A stretch of 6,148 nucleotides of DNA from Gallionellaceae bacterium. GTDB lineage: Bacteria > Pseudomonadota > Gammaproteobacteria > Burkholderiales > Gallionellaceae. Numbering within the stretch: position 1 is the stretch's first letter; each line of letters begins with the position of its first letter. Below the pieces are notes generated by a model. It did no database searches. It was not told where the DNA came from and saw only the letters and a program-made list of their open reading frames with translations. A program made the position numbers and the translations under genes. Below, piece by piece: positions 1 to 5,377 of this stretch. The stretch is from positions 1 through 6,148 of the forward strand of contig DMCN01000077.1 of assembly GCA_003445795.1 (NCBI GenBank), read 5' to 3'.

Positions 1-474
1 GATCAGCAGATAACCGATGATGGCCTCTTGCGCATCACGCAAGGCGGTGACTGTCACCACGGTCGGCAAGCGCGTGCCGTCCTTGCGGATGTAGGTCAGT
101 TCGTAGATATCCTCGACGCCGCGCGCGGCATTGAAGACCATGGCCTCGAAGCCCGGCAGCACAGACTTGCCGTGCTTGACGCTCAATGCTATTGCGAGCG
201 TGATGACTTCATCGGGAGCCGCGAGGTCGGCCGGTGTGAGTTTGTTCAGGACCTCGGCGGCGGTGTAGCCCAGCATGCGTTCGGCGCCGATGTTGAAGAT
301 CTGGATGAGGCCGTTTTCGTCGGTGGCGATGCTGGAGAAATTGGCGCTGTTCAGGATCGCTTTTTGCAGCGCGCCCGTCTTCAGCAGGTTGCGCTGATGC
401 TTGGCCTCGATGGCGCCTGCCGCTGTGTCGGCGGCGGTGCTGAAAAGATCGGATGTGTGTTTTTCTTCAGGCAT
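1..474 (-). CDS. PAS-domain sensory protein, N-terminal part (runs off left edge)
   Basis: The visible part is 158 residues, beginning MPEEKHTSDLFSTAADTAAG and open to the window edge. A short helical stretch (about 20-40, with KHQRNLLKTGALQKAILNSA) leads into a PAS fold. Around residues 44-68 it reads FSSIATDENGLIQIFNIGAERMLG in two steps, the usual strand-strand-helix start of PAS. Near 129-158 it has DIYELTYIRKDGTRLPTVV and then the GYLLI strand where a PAC motif would end. PAS domains bind ligands or cofactors, or mediate protein contacts. The output domain lies beyond the window; a histidine kinase, a GGDEF/EAL domain or a chemoreceptor are all possible. The ATG at 474 follows a modest GGGG purine run about 6 nt upstream. 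The gene lies 68 bp downstream of the Crp/Fnr gene on the same strand and may share its transcript. PAS identity is secure; the class of the full protein is unknown. Confidence 0.85.
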   Translation of the reverse strand, partial: MPEEKHTSDLFSTAADTAAGAIEAKHQRNLLKTGALQKAILNSANFSSIATDENGLIQIFNIGAERMLGYTAAEVLNKLTPADLAAPDEVITLAIALSVKHGKSVLPGFEAMVFNAARGVEDIYELTYIRKDGTRLPTVVTVTALRDAQEAIIGYLLI

Positions 475-542
475 GGTTAACCCCGGGGCGATTCGTACTC
501 CGCCTGCATTGTTTATACACCGATCGCGCCTTCAACATATCG

Positions 543-1265
543 TCAGGACTCCCTGAGCAAGCGGCGGAATTCCTTCTTGACCACGTTGTAGCACTCGCAG
601 GCGCGCACTTCCAGTCCGGCCCGGTCCTGCACCGTGATGTGGCCGCGGCGGTAACTGATCAGCCCGGCGCGCTGCAGATCGCCCGCGGTCTCGGTGATGC
701 CTTCGCGGCGCACGCCGAGCATGCTGGCGATCAGTTCCTGCGTCATGATCAGTTCGTGCGAGGGCGAGCGGTCCAGCGTGAACAGCAGCCAGCGGCACAT
801 CTGCTGTTCCATCGAGTGGTGCCGGTTGCACACTGCGGTCTGCGACATCTGCGTGATCAGGGCCTGGGTGTAACGCAGCATCAGACGCATCAGCGGCCCG
901 GCGCGGTTGAATTCTTCCATCAACAGGCGCGCCTTCAGGCGGTAGGCATGGCCGCTGCTGCACACGGTGGCGCGGCTGGGCGTGGTGTTGCCGCCCATGA
1001 ACAGCGAGATGCCGACCACGCCGTCGTTGCCGACACCGGCGATCTCGGCCGAGGAACCGTTCTCCATCACGTAGTGCAGCGACACGATGGCGGTGGTCGG
1101 AAAATAGGCGTGATGCAATTGGCCGCCGGACTCGTACAGCACTTCGCCGAGCGGCATGGGGATCAGTTCCAGATGCGGCGCGATACGCTCGAAGATATCT
1201 TCGGGCAGCGCGGCGAGCAGGTGGTTCTGGATCGAGCTTTGCAGCGGGGATAACGTAGCGGCCAT
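543..1265 (-). CDS. Crp/Fnr-family transcriptional regulator (first paralogue)
   Basis: This is a cytoplasmic one-component regulator of 240 residues, a normal length for the family. Residues about 20-115 form the cyclic-nucleotide-binding-like beta barrel (for example LIPMPLGEVLYESGG and VGNDGVVGISLF). Residues about 120-165 are the dimer helix (CNRHHSMEQQMCRWLL). Residues about 174-212 are the winged helix-turn-helix with recognition helix MLGVRREGIT. The classical cAMP pocket (E..RSA) is not preserved: SRA occurs at 97-99 but the partner Glu is absent. There is also no Fnr-type N-terminal cysteine cluster, so the signal is unknown. The frame is open further upstream to a TTG at 1340. The ATG at 1265 is preferred because GGAG lies 8 nt before it and because the protein then matches the paralogue at 5378-6085 in N-terminal length. 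A perfect CRP-type palindrome and extended -10 lie upstream, suggesting autoregulation. Confidence 0.93.
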   Translation of the reverse strand: MAATLSPLQSSIQNHLLAALPEDIFERIAPHLELIPMPLGEVLYESGGQLHHAYFPTTAIVSLHYVMENGSSAEIAGVGNDGVVGISLFMGGNTTPSRATVCSSGHAYRLKARLLMEEFNRAGPLMRLMLRYTQALITQMSQTAVCNRHHSMEQQMCRWLLFTLDRSPSHELIMTQELIASMLGVRREGITETAGDLQRAGLISYRRGHITVQDRAGLEVRACECYNVVKKEFRRLLRES

Positions 1266-1273
1266 CTTCTTGT

Positions 1274-1277
1274 CTCC
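1274..1277 (-). promoter_or_regulatory. Ribosome binding site deciding the start of the first Crp/Fnr gene
   Basis: GGAG on the minus strand, 8 nt before the ATG at 1265. The alternative TTG start at 1340 has no purine-rich sequence in front of it, so this site decides the shorter 240-residue product. Confidence 0.7.
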
Positions 1278-1323
1278 GGTGCGTGCTGCCGATTGGAATG
1301 CCGATGTTGCAACGGCAAAGAAG

Positions 1324-1340
1324 TTGCAGTTGGACTGCAA
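1324..1340 (-). other. Short hairpin in the 5' leader of the first Crp/Fnr gene
   Basis: The minus strand reads TTGCAG-TCCAA-CTGCAA, a perfect 6-bp stem with a 5-nt loop. It would lie about 13-30 nt into the transcript if the predicted start at 1353 is right. No T-run follows, so it is not a terminator. It could stabilise the 88-nt leader or be a second dyad for a DNA-binding protein. The structure is visible in the sequence; any function is speculation. Confidence 0.4.
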
Positions 1341-1359
1341 GGACTACGTCGTGATTGAC

Positions 1360-1368
1360 TTTATAGCA
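1360..1368 (-). promoter_or_regulatory. Extended -10 promoter element of the first Crp/Fnr gene
   Basis: The minus strand reads TGC-TATAAA, a TGn extended -10 with a five-of-six hexamer match to TATAAT. The hexamer is at 1365-1360, which predicts transcription start near 1353 and an 88-nt leader. The position of a -35 box (1388-1383) reads CATATC, a poor match, as expected of an activator-dependent promoter. The palindrome at 1385-1404 is centred exactly at -41.5 from this start, the geometry of class II CRP/FNR activation. Confidence 0.6.
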
Positions 1369-1384
1369 TGGTAGTTTAGTCCGA

Positions 1385-1404
1385 TATGTGCGATATCGCA
1401 CATA
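1385..1404. promoter_or_regulatory. Perfect 20-bp palindromic operator, CRP/FNR type
   Basis: TATGTGCGATATCGCACATA is its own reverse complement over all 20 bases. The half-sites TGTGC and GCACA are separated by six bases, the same spacing as the CRP consensus TGTGA-N6-TCACA but with C/G in place of A/T at the fifth position. It lies between the stop codon of the PAS gene (1415) and the promoter of the Crp/Fnr gene, in non-coding DNA, so the symmetry is not forced by codons. The likely ligand is the Crp/Fnr protein encoded just downstream, its paralogue, or both. Without a following T-run it is unlikely to be a terminator for the upstream operon. A related copy lies at 5113-5132. Confidence 0.75.
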
Positions 1405-1414
1405 CAAGCGGCGC

Positions 1415-2023
1415 TTATTCCTCTTTCTTTGGTGCGGGAATGTCGGTGATGGCGAGGCGCACCGAGAACATCGCGTCGTCTTTCACGGGCAGATCTGCCG
1501 CTTGCCCGGATGCGGCAGTGTTGCGGGAAGAGTGCACCCTGAGCGAATCCAGCCGGGCATGGAATCGCGTACCGTCCTCGCGCTGCAGGTTCAGCTCGCA
1601 TTGCTGGCGCTGCTCGTGTTTCAGCACGCTGGAAAAATGCACATACCAGTGATCGCGGTCTTCCGCGGCGATGAACTGCGAGAAGCGCCGCTTGATCAGT
1701 TTGTTGCGCACCGCACCCAGCAGATCGGCGCCGGTGAGATTGATCTCGGCGATCATGCCCTCGCGCGAGAGCGTGAGGTAGCCGATGGGGGCGAAGTCGT
1801 ACAGGTCCACATAACGGTCGCGCGATTCTTCCAGCGTGAGCTGCGTCTGGCGCAGAGCCTCGTTCTGTATCTCCAGCTCGATCTGGTGCACGCGCAACTC
1901 ATGCAGCAACTTGTGCAGCAACTCCTCGCCTGGCTGCGGGTTCACCAGATTGATCGGTGTCTGTGTCACGCGCGCCTCGGCTTCGGCACGCAGGGGGTCA
2001 GCTTCGTTCGGTTTGTCGTCCAT
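1415..2023 (-). CDS. Stand-alone PAS-domain protein with N-terminal coiled coil
   Basis: A 202-residue protein without any enzymatic output domain. Residues about 33-70 form an amphipathic helix (EELLHKLLHELRVHQIELE then IQNEALRQTQLTLEESRDR), a module common directly before PAS domains in environmental Proteobacteria. Residues about 71-195 are a PAS domain: YVDLYDFAPIGYLTLSREG and NLTGADLLG at the start, then a PAC-like end with LNLQREDGTRFHARLDS and FSVRLAITDI. The C-terminus is short and charged (PAPKKEE). A GTG at 2047 could also start the frame, but its purine run abuts the codon. The ATG at 2023 has AAAGGA at proper spacing and is preferred. It follows the CheB-CheR gene by 28 bp and is probably co-transcribed. 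It most likely acts as an adaptor or ligand-sensing partner of that fusion protein; the partner is inferred from position only. Confidence 0.9.
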   Translation of the reverse strand: MDDKPNEADPLRAEAEARVTQTPINLVNPQPGEELLHKLLHELRVHQIELEIQNEALRQTQLTLEESRDRYVDLYDFAPIGYLTLSREGMIAEINLTGADLLGAVRNKLIKRRFSQFIAAEDRDHWYVHFSSVLKHEQRQQCELNLQREDGTRFHARLDSLRVHSSRNTAASGQAADLPVKDDAMFSVRLAITDIPAPKKEE

Positions 2024-2051
2024 GGTGTTTCCTTTCTGGACTGTCACTCCC

Positions 2052-5036
2052 TTATTTGATTTCTTCTATCGCCAGCAGGATCAGTTGCGCCCCGTCCGCC
2101 TTGCCGGTGATGCGCCGCGCATTGAGCAGCATCCTGCGCTTGCCGATGGTGGGGAAGTCGTGCTCGACCTCAAAATCCTCGACCACCTGCTTGTTGGGCA
2201 GTTCGGTTTCCAGCAGTGCTTTCAGTTTCGGGATGTCCCACTGGCGGTTGCCCAGTTCGTACAGTTGGCGGCCCACCGTGTCCTGCGCGGCGACCTTGAA
2301 ATTCTCGTAGAACGCGCGGCTTGCCGAGATGACCTTGGCAGTGCTGTCCAGCACGAGCAGCGGTTCGCGCACCGTGTTGACGATGCTTTCGGCCAGTTCA
2401 CGCGCGTCCTTCATGGCCGTTTCGGCCAGCATGCGTTTGCTGATGTCGGTGAAGGTCAGCACCACGCCGTCGATGATGTTGTCCAGCGTGCGGTAGGGCT
2501 GGATGCGTGCCAGATACCATTCGCCGTCGGCGGTGCTTACCTCGCGCTCGCGCGGTACCAGCGAATCGAGCACGGCCTGCGCGTCGTCCAGCAGATCGTC
2601 ATCCCGGATGTTCGACTTGATGTCGCCCAGCGGCCGCCCCACATCCGAGGCGGCCAGGCGGTAGACCCGTATCGCCTCGCGCGTGAAACGCTTGATGTTC
2701 AGGCTGTCGTTGAGGAAGATGGTGCCGACATTGATGTTGTCGAGCAGGTTCTTCATGTCGTTCTGCATGCCGGCCAGTTGCTCGATCTTGTTCTGCAGCT
2801 CGGCGTTCACCGTCACCAGTTCTTCATTGACCGATTGCAGTTCTTCCTTGGAAGTCTCCAGTTCTTCATTGGTGGACTGGAGTTCCTCGTTGGTGGATTG
2901 CATCTCCTCGTTGGTGGACTTGAGTTCCTCGTTGGAGGCCTGCTGTTCCTCGATGGTGGCGTGCAGGTTCTCCTTGGTATAGGAAAGGTCGCGTTCCAGT
3001 TCCTCGATGCGGTGCTGTTCCGCCGATACCGCGGCGGCTTTGCCGCGCGGCGTTTTTCCTTTGCTGCTGCTTGCCGGTGCGGCCGGTTTTTCCGGCTTGC
3101 TGCCCGCCACGTCCTGGAAGCTCACCAGCAGCAAGCCCTGATTGGGCTCGATGAACGGCAGCGGCCGCACGCTGAAGCTGACACGATGGCTCTCGCCGTT
3201 GCTGCCGAAGGCGGTTTCACGGTTCAGGGTCGGTACGCCTTTTTCGGTCGCGGTCGCGATGGCGCTGCGCAATTCCAGTTGCAGTCCTTCGCGCGCCATC
3301 TCGATCACATTGAAGCCGGCCTGGCCGGGTGCCGGACGCAGGTATTTGCCGGTATCGCCATGCACGAACAAGATGTCGCCCTTGATGTTGGTCACCACCG
3401 AAGCCGGGGCATAGGACTGCAGCAGTGCGCGCCGGGTCAGTTCGGCAAAATCGGTTTCTTTGAGTTTTGTCGTCACTTCGTCGGGGCCTTTGCTTGGGTT
3501 GTCTTTGGTCCAGGACAATCCGCTGGACATCACCACGCGGGTGGAAGCGATCGAGGGCTTGGTCTGGTAGAACTTCCATTTGCGGTTGAGCGGGGTGAAC
3601 AGCTCGACGTGGTTGCCGATGCTCTCCGAAGGCGAGAGGAGCAGCACACCGCCCGGCTTGAGCGCATAGTGGAATGCCGGGATGACGCGGTTCTGCAACT
3701 CCGGTTCCAGATAGATCATCAGGTTGCGGCAACTGAGCAGATCGAGCTTGGTGAAAGGCGGATCCTTGATGATGTTCTGGGTGGCGAACACCACCATCTC
3801 GCGGATCTCTTTTTTCACGCGGTAGCCCGCATCTTCCTTGATGAAGAAGCGGCGCAGCCGTTCCGGTGTGACATCCTGCGCGATGTTGGGCGGATAGAAT
3901 CCGGCGCGCGCCACGGCGATGGCATCGTCATCGAGGTCGGTGCTGTAGATCTGGGTCTTGAATTCGCGCCCGGTTTCGTTCATGAGTTCGCGTAACAGGA
4001 TCGCGATGGAATAGGCTTCCTCGCCGGTGGCGCAGCCCGCCACCCAGACGCGGAACACATAGCTTTCCGGCTTGTCCTTGAGCAACAGCGGCAGGATGTC
4101 CTGCTTCATCGCCACAAACGCTTCCGGGTCGCGGAAAAAACTGGTGACATTGATCAGCAGTTCCTTGAACAGCAACTGCACTTCGGCCGGATGTTCCTTG
4201 AGATAGCGCGCGTAGATCTCGGTGTCTTCGATGTTGTGCTGCGCCATGCGCCGCTCGATGCGGCGGCCGATGGTGCTTTTCTTGTACAGCGAGAAGTCGT
4301 TGCCGGTGCCGGAGCGCAACAGCATCAGGATGCGGCTCAGGCCGCTCGTGCCGTTCGTATCCGGCCGCGGTTTTTCCTGCTGGACATTCAACTGGCGCGT
4401 ATTGCTCAGCAGTTGTTCCGGCATCTTTTCTACCGCCAGGGTGTAAGTGGCATAACCGGCGTGGATCGCGCTGACCGGCATGCCGTCGTATTTCGCCGTG
4501 GCCGGTTCCTGCACCAAGGTGATGCCGCCCGCGCCCTGGATGGCGCGCAGCCCCAGCGTGCCGTCGGTGCCGGTGCCGGAGAGGATGATGCCGATGGCTT
4601 TTTCGCCCTGGTCTTCGGCCAGCGAGCGCAGGAAGGCGTCGATCACCATGCGCTGTCCGCGCGGCATTTCCGGTTCGTTGAGTTGCAGGGCGCCGTGGAA
4701 GATGGCCATTTCGCGGTTGGGCGGCAGTACATAGACGTGGTTCGGTTCGACCCTGACCTGATCTACCGCTTCGACCACCGGCATGGTGGTCGATCGTTGC
4801 AGGATCTCGGTGAGCAGACTGCCATGATCCGGATCAAGGTGCGACACCAGCACAAAGGCCATGCCGCAATCCGGCGGAATCTTGCGGAAGAATTGCTCGA
4901 AGGCTTCCAGTCCGCCGGCGGAGGCGCCGATGCCGACGATGTTGAAGCCCTCCTCGTTCTTTGCGGTCACCGTTGCGTCGGTCTTCGCTGCGACGGCGGG
5001 TGCTTTGGGGCTCTTGTTTGTTTTCTTGGTCGCCAC
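2052..5036 (-). CDS. CheB-CheR-PAS fusion: chemotaxis-type methylesterase/methyltransferase with PAS domains
   Basis: 994 residues. After a Lys/Ala-rich tail (1-30) comes a CheB methylesterase domain (about 31-210) with catalytic Ser39 in GIGASAGG, His66 in SHLDPDHG and Asp158 in GTGTDG. There is no N-terminal receiver domain. A CheR domain follows (about 233-492): TIGRRIERRM, NVTSFFRD at 296-303, SAM-binding GCATGEEAYS at 334-343, TDLDDDAI at 366-373 and SCRNLMIYLE at 435-444. Next are a PAS-like domain (about 541-645), a Lys/Ala/Ser linker, a long heptad coiled coil (about 672-760), a PAS (763-868) and a final PAS-like domain (875-990). No histidine kinase follows, although related fusions often carry one. 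CheR methylates and CheB demethylates glutamates on chemoreceptors; no receptor is encoded here, so the substrate is unknown. The GTG start has GAGG about 11 nt upstream, and no other start precedes the CheB core. It is probably the first gene of an operon with the PAS gene downstream. Confidence 0.95.
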   Translation of the reverse strand: MATKKTNKSPKAPAVAAKTDATVTAKNEEGFNIVGIGASAGGLEAFEQFFRKIPPDCGMAFVLVSHLDPDHGSLLTEILQRSTTMPVVEAVDQVRVEPNHVYVLPPNREMAIFHGALQLNEPEMPRGQRMVIDAFLRSLAEDQGEKAIGIILSGTGTDGTLGLRAIQGAGGITLVQEPATAKYDGMPVSAIHAGYATYTLAVEKMPEQLLSNTRQLNVQQEKPRPDTNGTSGLSRILMLLRSGTGNDFSLYKKSTIGRRIERRMAQHNIEDTEIYARYLKEHPAEVQLLFKELLINVTSFFRDPEAFVAMKQDILPLLLKDKPESYVFRVWVAGCATGEEAYSIAILLRELMNETGREFKTQIYSTDLDDDAIAVARAGFYPPNIAQDVTPERLRRFFIKEDAGYRVKKEIREMVVFATQNIIKDPPFTKLDLLSCRNLMIYLEPELQNRVIPAFHYALKPGGVLLLSPSESIGNHVELFTPLNRKWKFYQTKPSIASTRVVMSSGLSWTKDNPSKGPDEVTTKLKETDFAELTRRALLQSYAPASVVTNIKGDILFVHGDTGKYLRPAPGQAGFNVIEMAREGLQLELRSAIATATEKGVPTLNRETAFGSNGESHRVSFSVRPLPFIEPNQGLLLVSFQDVAGSKPEKPAAPASSSKGKTPRGKAAAVSAEQHRIEELERDLSYTKENLHATIEEQQASNEELKSTNEEMQSTNEELQSTNEELETSKEELQSVNEELVTVNAELQNKIEQLAGMQNDMKNLLDNINVGTIFLNDSLNIKRFTREAIRVYRLAASDVGRPLGDIKSNIRDDDLLDDAQAVLDSLVPREREVSTADGEWYLARIQPYRTLDNIIDGVVLTFTDISKRMLAETAMKDARELAESIVNTVREPLLVLDSTAKVISASRAFYENFKVAAQDTVGRQLYELGNRQWDIPKLKALLETELPNKQVVEDFEVEHDFPTIGKRRMLLNARRITGKADGAQLILLAIEEIK
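2793..2936 (-). repeat. In-gene tandem 21-bp repeats encoding seven heptads of a coiled coil
   Basis: Residues 701-748 of the fusion protein are seven consecutive seven-residue units of the form S-T-N-E-E-L-Q (SNEELK, STNEEMQ, STNEELQ, STNEELE, TSKEELQ, SVNEELV, TVNAELQ). The DNA is correspondingly periodic at 21 bp, with the middle units the most alike. This is a signalling helix between the CheR/PAS half and the distal PAS domains. Its unit number could vary between strains by slippage. The same motif is known in many CheB-CheR-PAS proteins. Confidence 0.9.
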
Positions 5037-5112
5037 GGGATGCTTTTCCTCGGGAGCTGTCGGTTGATGCTGCCATGCTACTCCGAATTCGGGGCCGATC
5101 TTTCTTTTGACT

Positions 5113-5132
5113 TAAGTGGGATATCGAACAGA
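5113..5132. promoter_or_regulatory. Degenerate second copy of the CRP-type operator
   Basis: TAAGTGGGATATCGAACAGA matches the perfect palindrome at 1385-1404 at 16 of 20 positions, including the whole GATATCG core and the TA, GTG and ACA flanks. It lies in the divergent region, 76-95 bp upstream of the CheB-CheR start codon. Its centre is 41.5 bp before a start site predicted at 5164 for rightward transcription. The same or a paralogous Crp/Fnr protein probably binds it, with lower affinity given the lost symmetry. Binding is inferred. Confidence 0.55.
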
Positions 5133-5151
5133 GTGCTTGTGTGCGGCGCGG

Positions 5152-5157
5152 GATGAT
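5152..5157 (+). promoter_or_regulatory. Possible -10 element for rightward transcription
   Basis: GATGAT matches TATAAT at four of six positions and predicts a start at about 5164. It is weak alone. The support is its position: the operator at 5113-5132 is then centred at exactly -41.5, the same geometry as at the first Crp/Fnr promoter, and the predicted transcript begins on the first G of a stable hairpin. An alternative rightward promoter using TTGACT at 5107-5112 has no recognisable -10 at 16-18 bp. Confidence 0.3.
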
Positions 5158-5163
5158 GCTTGC

Positions 5164-5245
5164 GGGCGCTTCTCCTCCCTTCCCTTTGATGGGCGCCCGT
5201 AGTACCCCGGCCCGGGCGCGCCAGTCGCGTACCGGGCTCTTTTTT
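5164..5245 (+). ncRNA. Candidate small RNA or attenuated leader upstream of the second Crp/Fnr gene
   Basis: About 82 nt from the predicted start to the end of a T-run. Hairpin 1 pairs GGGCGC (5164-5169) with GCGCCC (5193-5198), extended by flanking pairs, and has a pyrimidine-rich loop (5171-5191) beginning TCTCCTCCCTTCCC. That loop resembles an anti-Shine-Dalgarno sequence. Hairpin 2 is the terminator at 5210-5237. The 3' arm of hairpin 1 (GCGCCCG, 5193-5199) can instead pair with CGGGCGC (5213-5219) in the terminator arm, which would be an antiterminator. The loop bases TCTCCT (5171-5176) also complement AGGAGA (5366-5371) at the ribosome site of the downstream gene. It could be a free small RNA that exposes a C/U-rich loop, or a switchable leader. 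GC-rich DNA makes chance pairing common, so both remain hypotheses. No known RNA family is recognised. Confidence 0.35.
5210..5245 (+). terminator. Rho-independent terminator, rightward, in front of the second Crp/Fnr gene
   Basis: GCCCGG (5210-5215) pairs with CCGGGC (5232-5237). After a small internal loop, CGCG (5217-5220) pairs with CGCG (5226-5229) around the loop CCAGT. The stem is followed directly by TCTTTTTT (5238-5245). It points right and follows no rightward gene: upstream lies the leftward CheB-CheR gene. It must therefore end a leader or small RNA begun within the divergent region, or block stray rightward transcription. It lies 133 bp before the TTG start of the next gene. Confidence 0.65.
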
Positions 5246-5364
5246 GCGCGGTCGCGGACGGCTTCTGTGTGCTGGCGCTCAGACTTTTACCGCGGCCGGT
5301 CCCATGCTGTGCCCTGCACATCCGGAAACCGGCCCGGCCTGACCTTGCCGGATTCCAACACTTT

Positions 5365-5370
5365 AAGGAG
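5365..5370 (+). promoter_or_regulatory. Strong ribosome binding site defining a TTG start
   Basis: AAGGAG followed by 7 nt and TTG at 5378. It is the only strong Shine-Dalgarno sequence in front of this reading frame, and it overrides the more upstream GTG (5141) and ATG (5153, 5156) codons. Confidence 0.8.
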
Positions 5371-5377
5371 AGCCTGC

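Larger units (their letters stand above)
5037..5377. other. 341-bp divergent intergenic region between the CheB-CheR and second Crp/Fnr genes
   Basis: No gene is supported here. The region holds, from left to right: the GAGG ribosome site of the leftward gene; a 10-bp palindrome CCGAATTCGG (5083-5092); a TTGACT hexamer (5107-5112) without a good partner -10; a CRP-like operator (5113-5132); a -10-like GATGAT (5152-5157); a hairpin with a pyrimidine loop (5161-5201); a Rho-independent terminator pointing right (5210-5245); and a stretch from 5246 to 5360 in which I see only short GC-rich dyads such as CCGG-AAA-CCGG. The rightward frame is open from a GTG at 5141, but that extension is Arg/Pro-rich, has no family similarity and lacks a ribosome site. 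No convincing promoter for the leftward CheB-CheR gene was found. Confidence 0.7.

Noticed and set aside
511..545. A TATAAA hexamer and a GATAT core on the minus strand between the first Crp/Fnr gene and the partial PAS gene, possibly a promoter with an operator.
   Set aside because: The nearest -35-like sequence (TTGAAG) is only 12 bp from the TATAAA, and the GATAT flanks do not match the operator half-sites. A promoter cannot be excluded but is not supported.
1190..1203. Perfect 14-bp palindrome CGAAGATATCTTCG with a GATATC core.
   Set aside because: It lies inside the first Crp/Fnr gene, where the codons for Glu-Asp-Ile-Phe (GAA GAT ATC TTC) produce the symmetry. Its half-sites do not match the TGTG/CACA operator.
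453..1253. A 266-codon plus-strand open frame antisense to the first Crp/Fnr gene.
   Set aside because: Its His/Gln/Ala-rich composition is typical of a reverse reading of a GC-rich gene, and the minus-strand product is a clear Crp/Fnr protein.
1266..1340. A longer first Crp/Fnr protein starting at a TTG at 1340.
   Set aside because: There is no ribosome site before the TTG, the codon sits in a hairpin stem, and the ATG at 1265 has GGAG at 8 nt and gives the usual family length.
1398..1417. Terminator for the CheB-CheR/PAS operon just after its stop codon.
   Set aside because: Only a 4-bp stem (AAGC-GCC-GCTT) and the operator palindrome are there, and neither is followed by a T-run.
1836..3995. 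A 719-codon open frame on the plus strand, antisense to the CheB-CheR gene.
   Set aside because: It mirrors the opposite strand: its repeated FLVGGL-like stretch is the reverse reading of the heptad repeats. It has no family resemblance, and the CheB-CheR frame explains the DNA fully. Long antisense frames are common in GC-rich genes.
5083..5092. 10-bp palindrome CCGAATTCGG upstream of the CheB-CheR gene.
   Set aside because: It is short and has no promoter elements at fitting distance; a palindrome of this length is expected by chance in a region of this size at a low but real rate.
4191..5156. A 321-codon plus-strand open frame opposite the CheB half of the fusion gene.
   Set aside because: It is antisense to the conserved CheB and CheR motifs, has no recognisable domain and no ribosome site.
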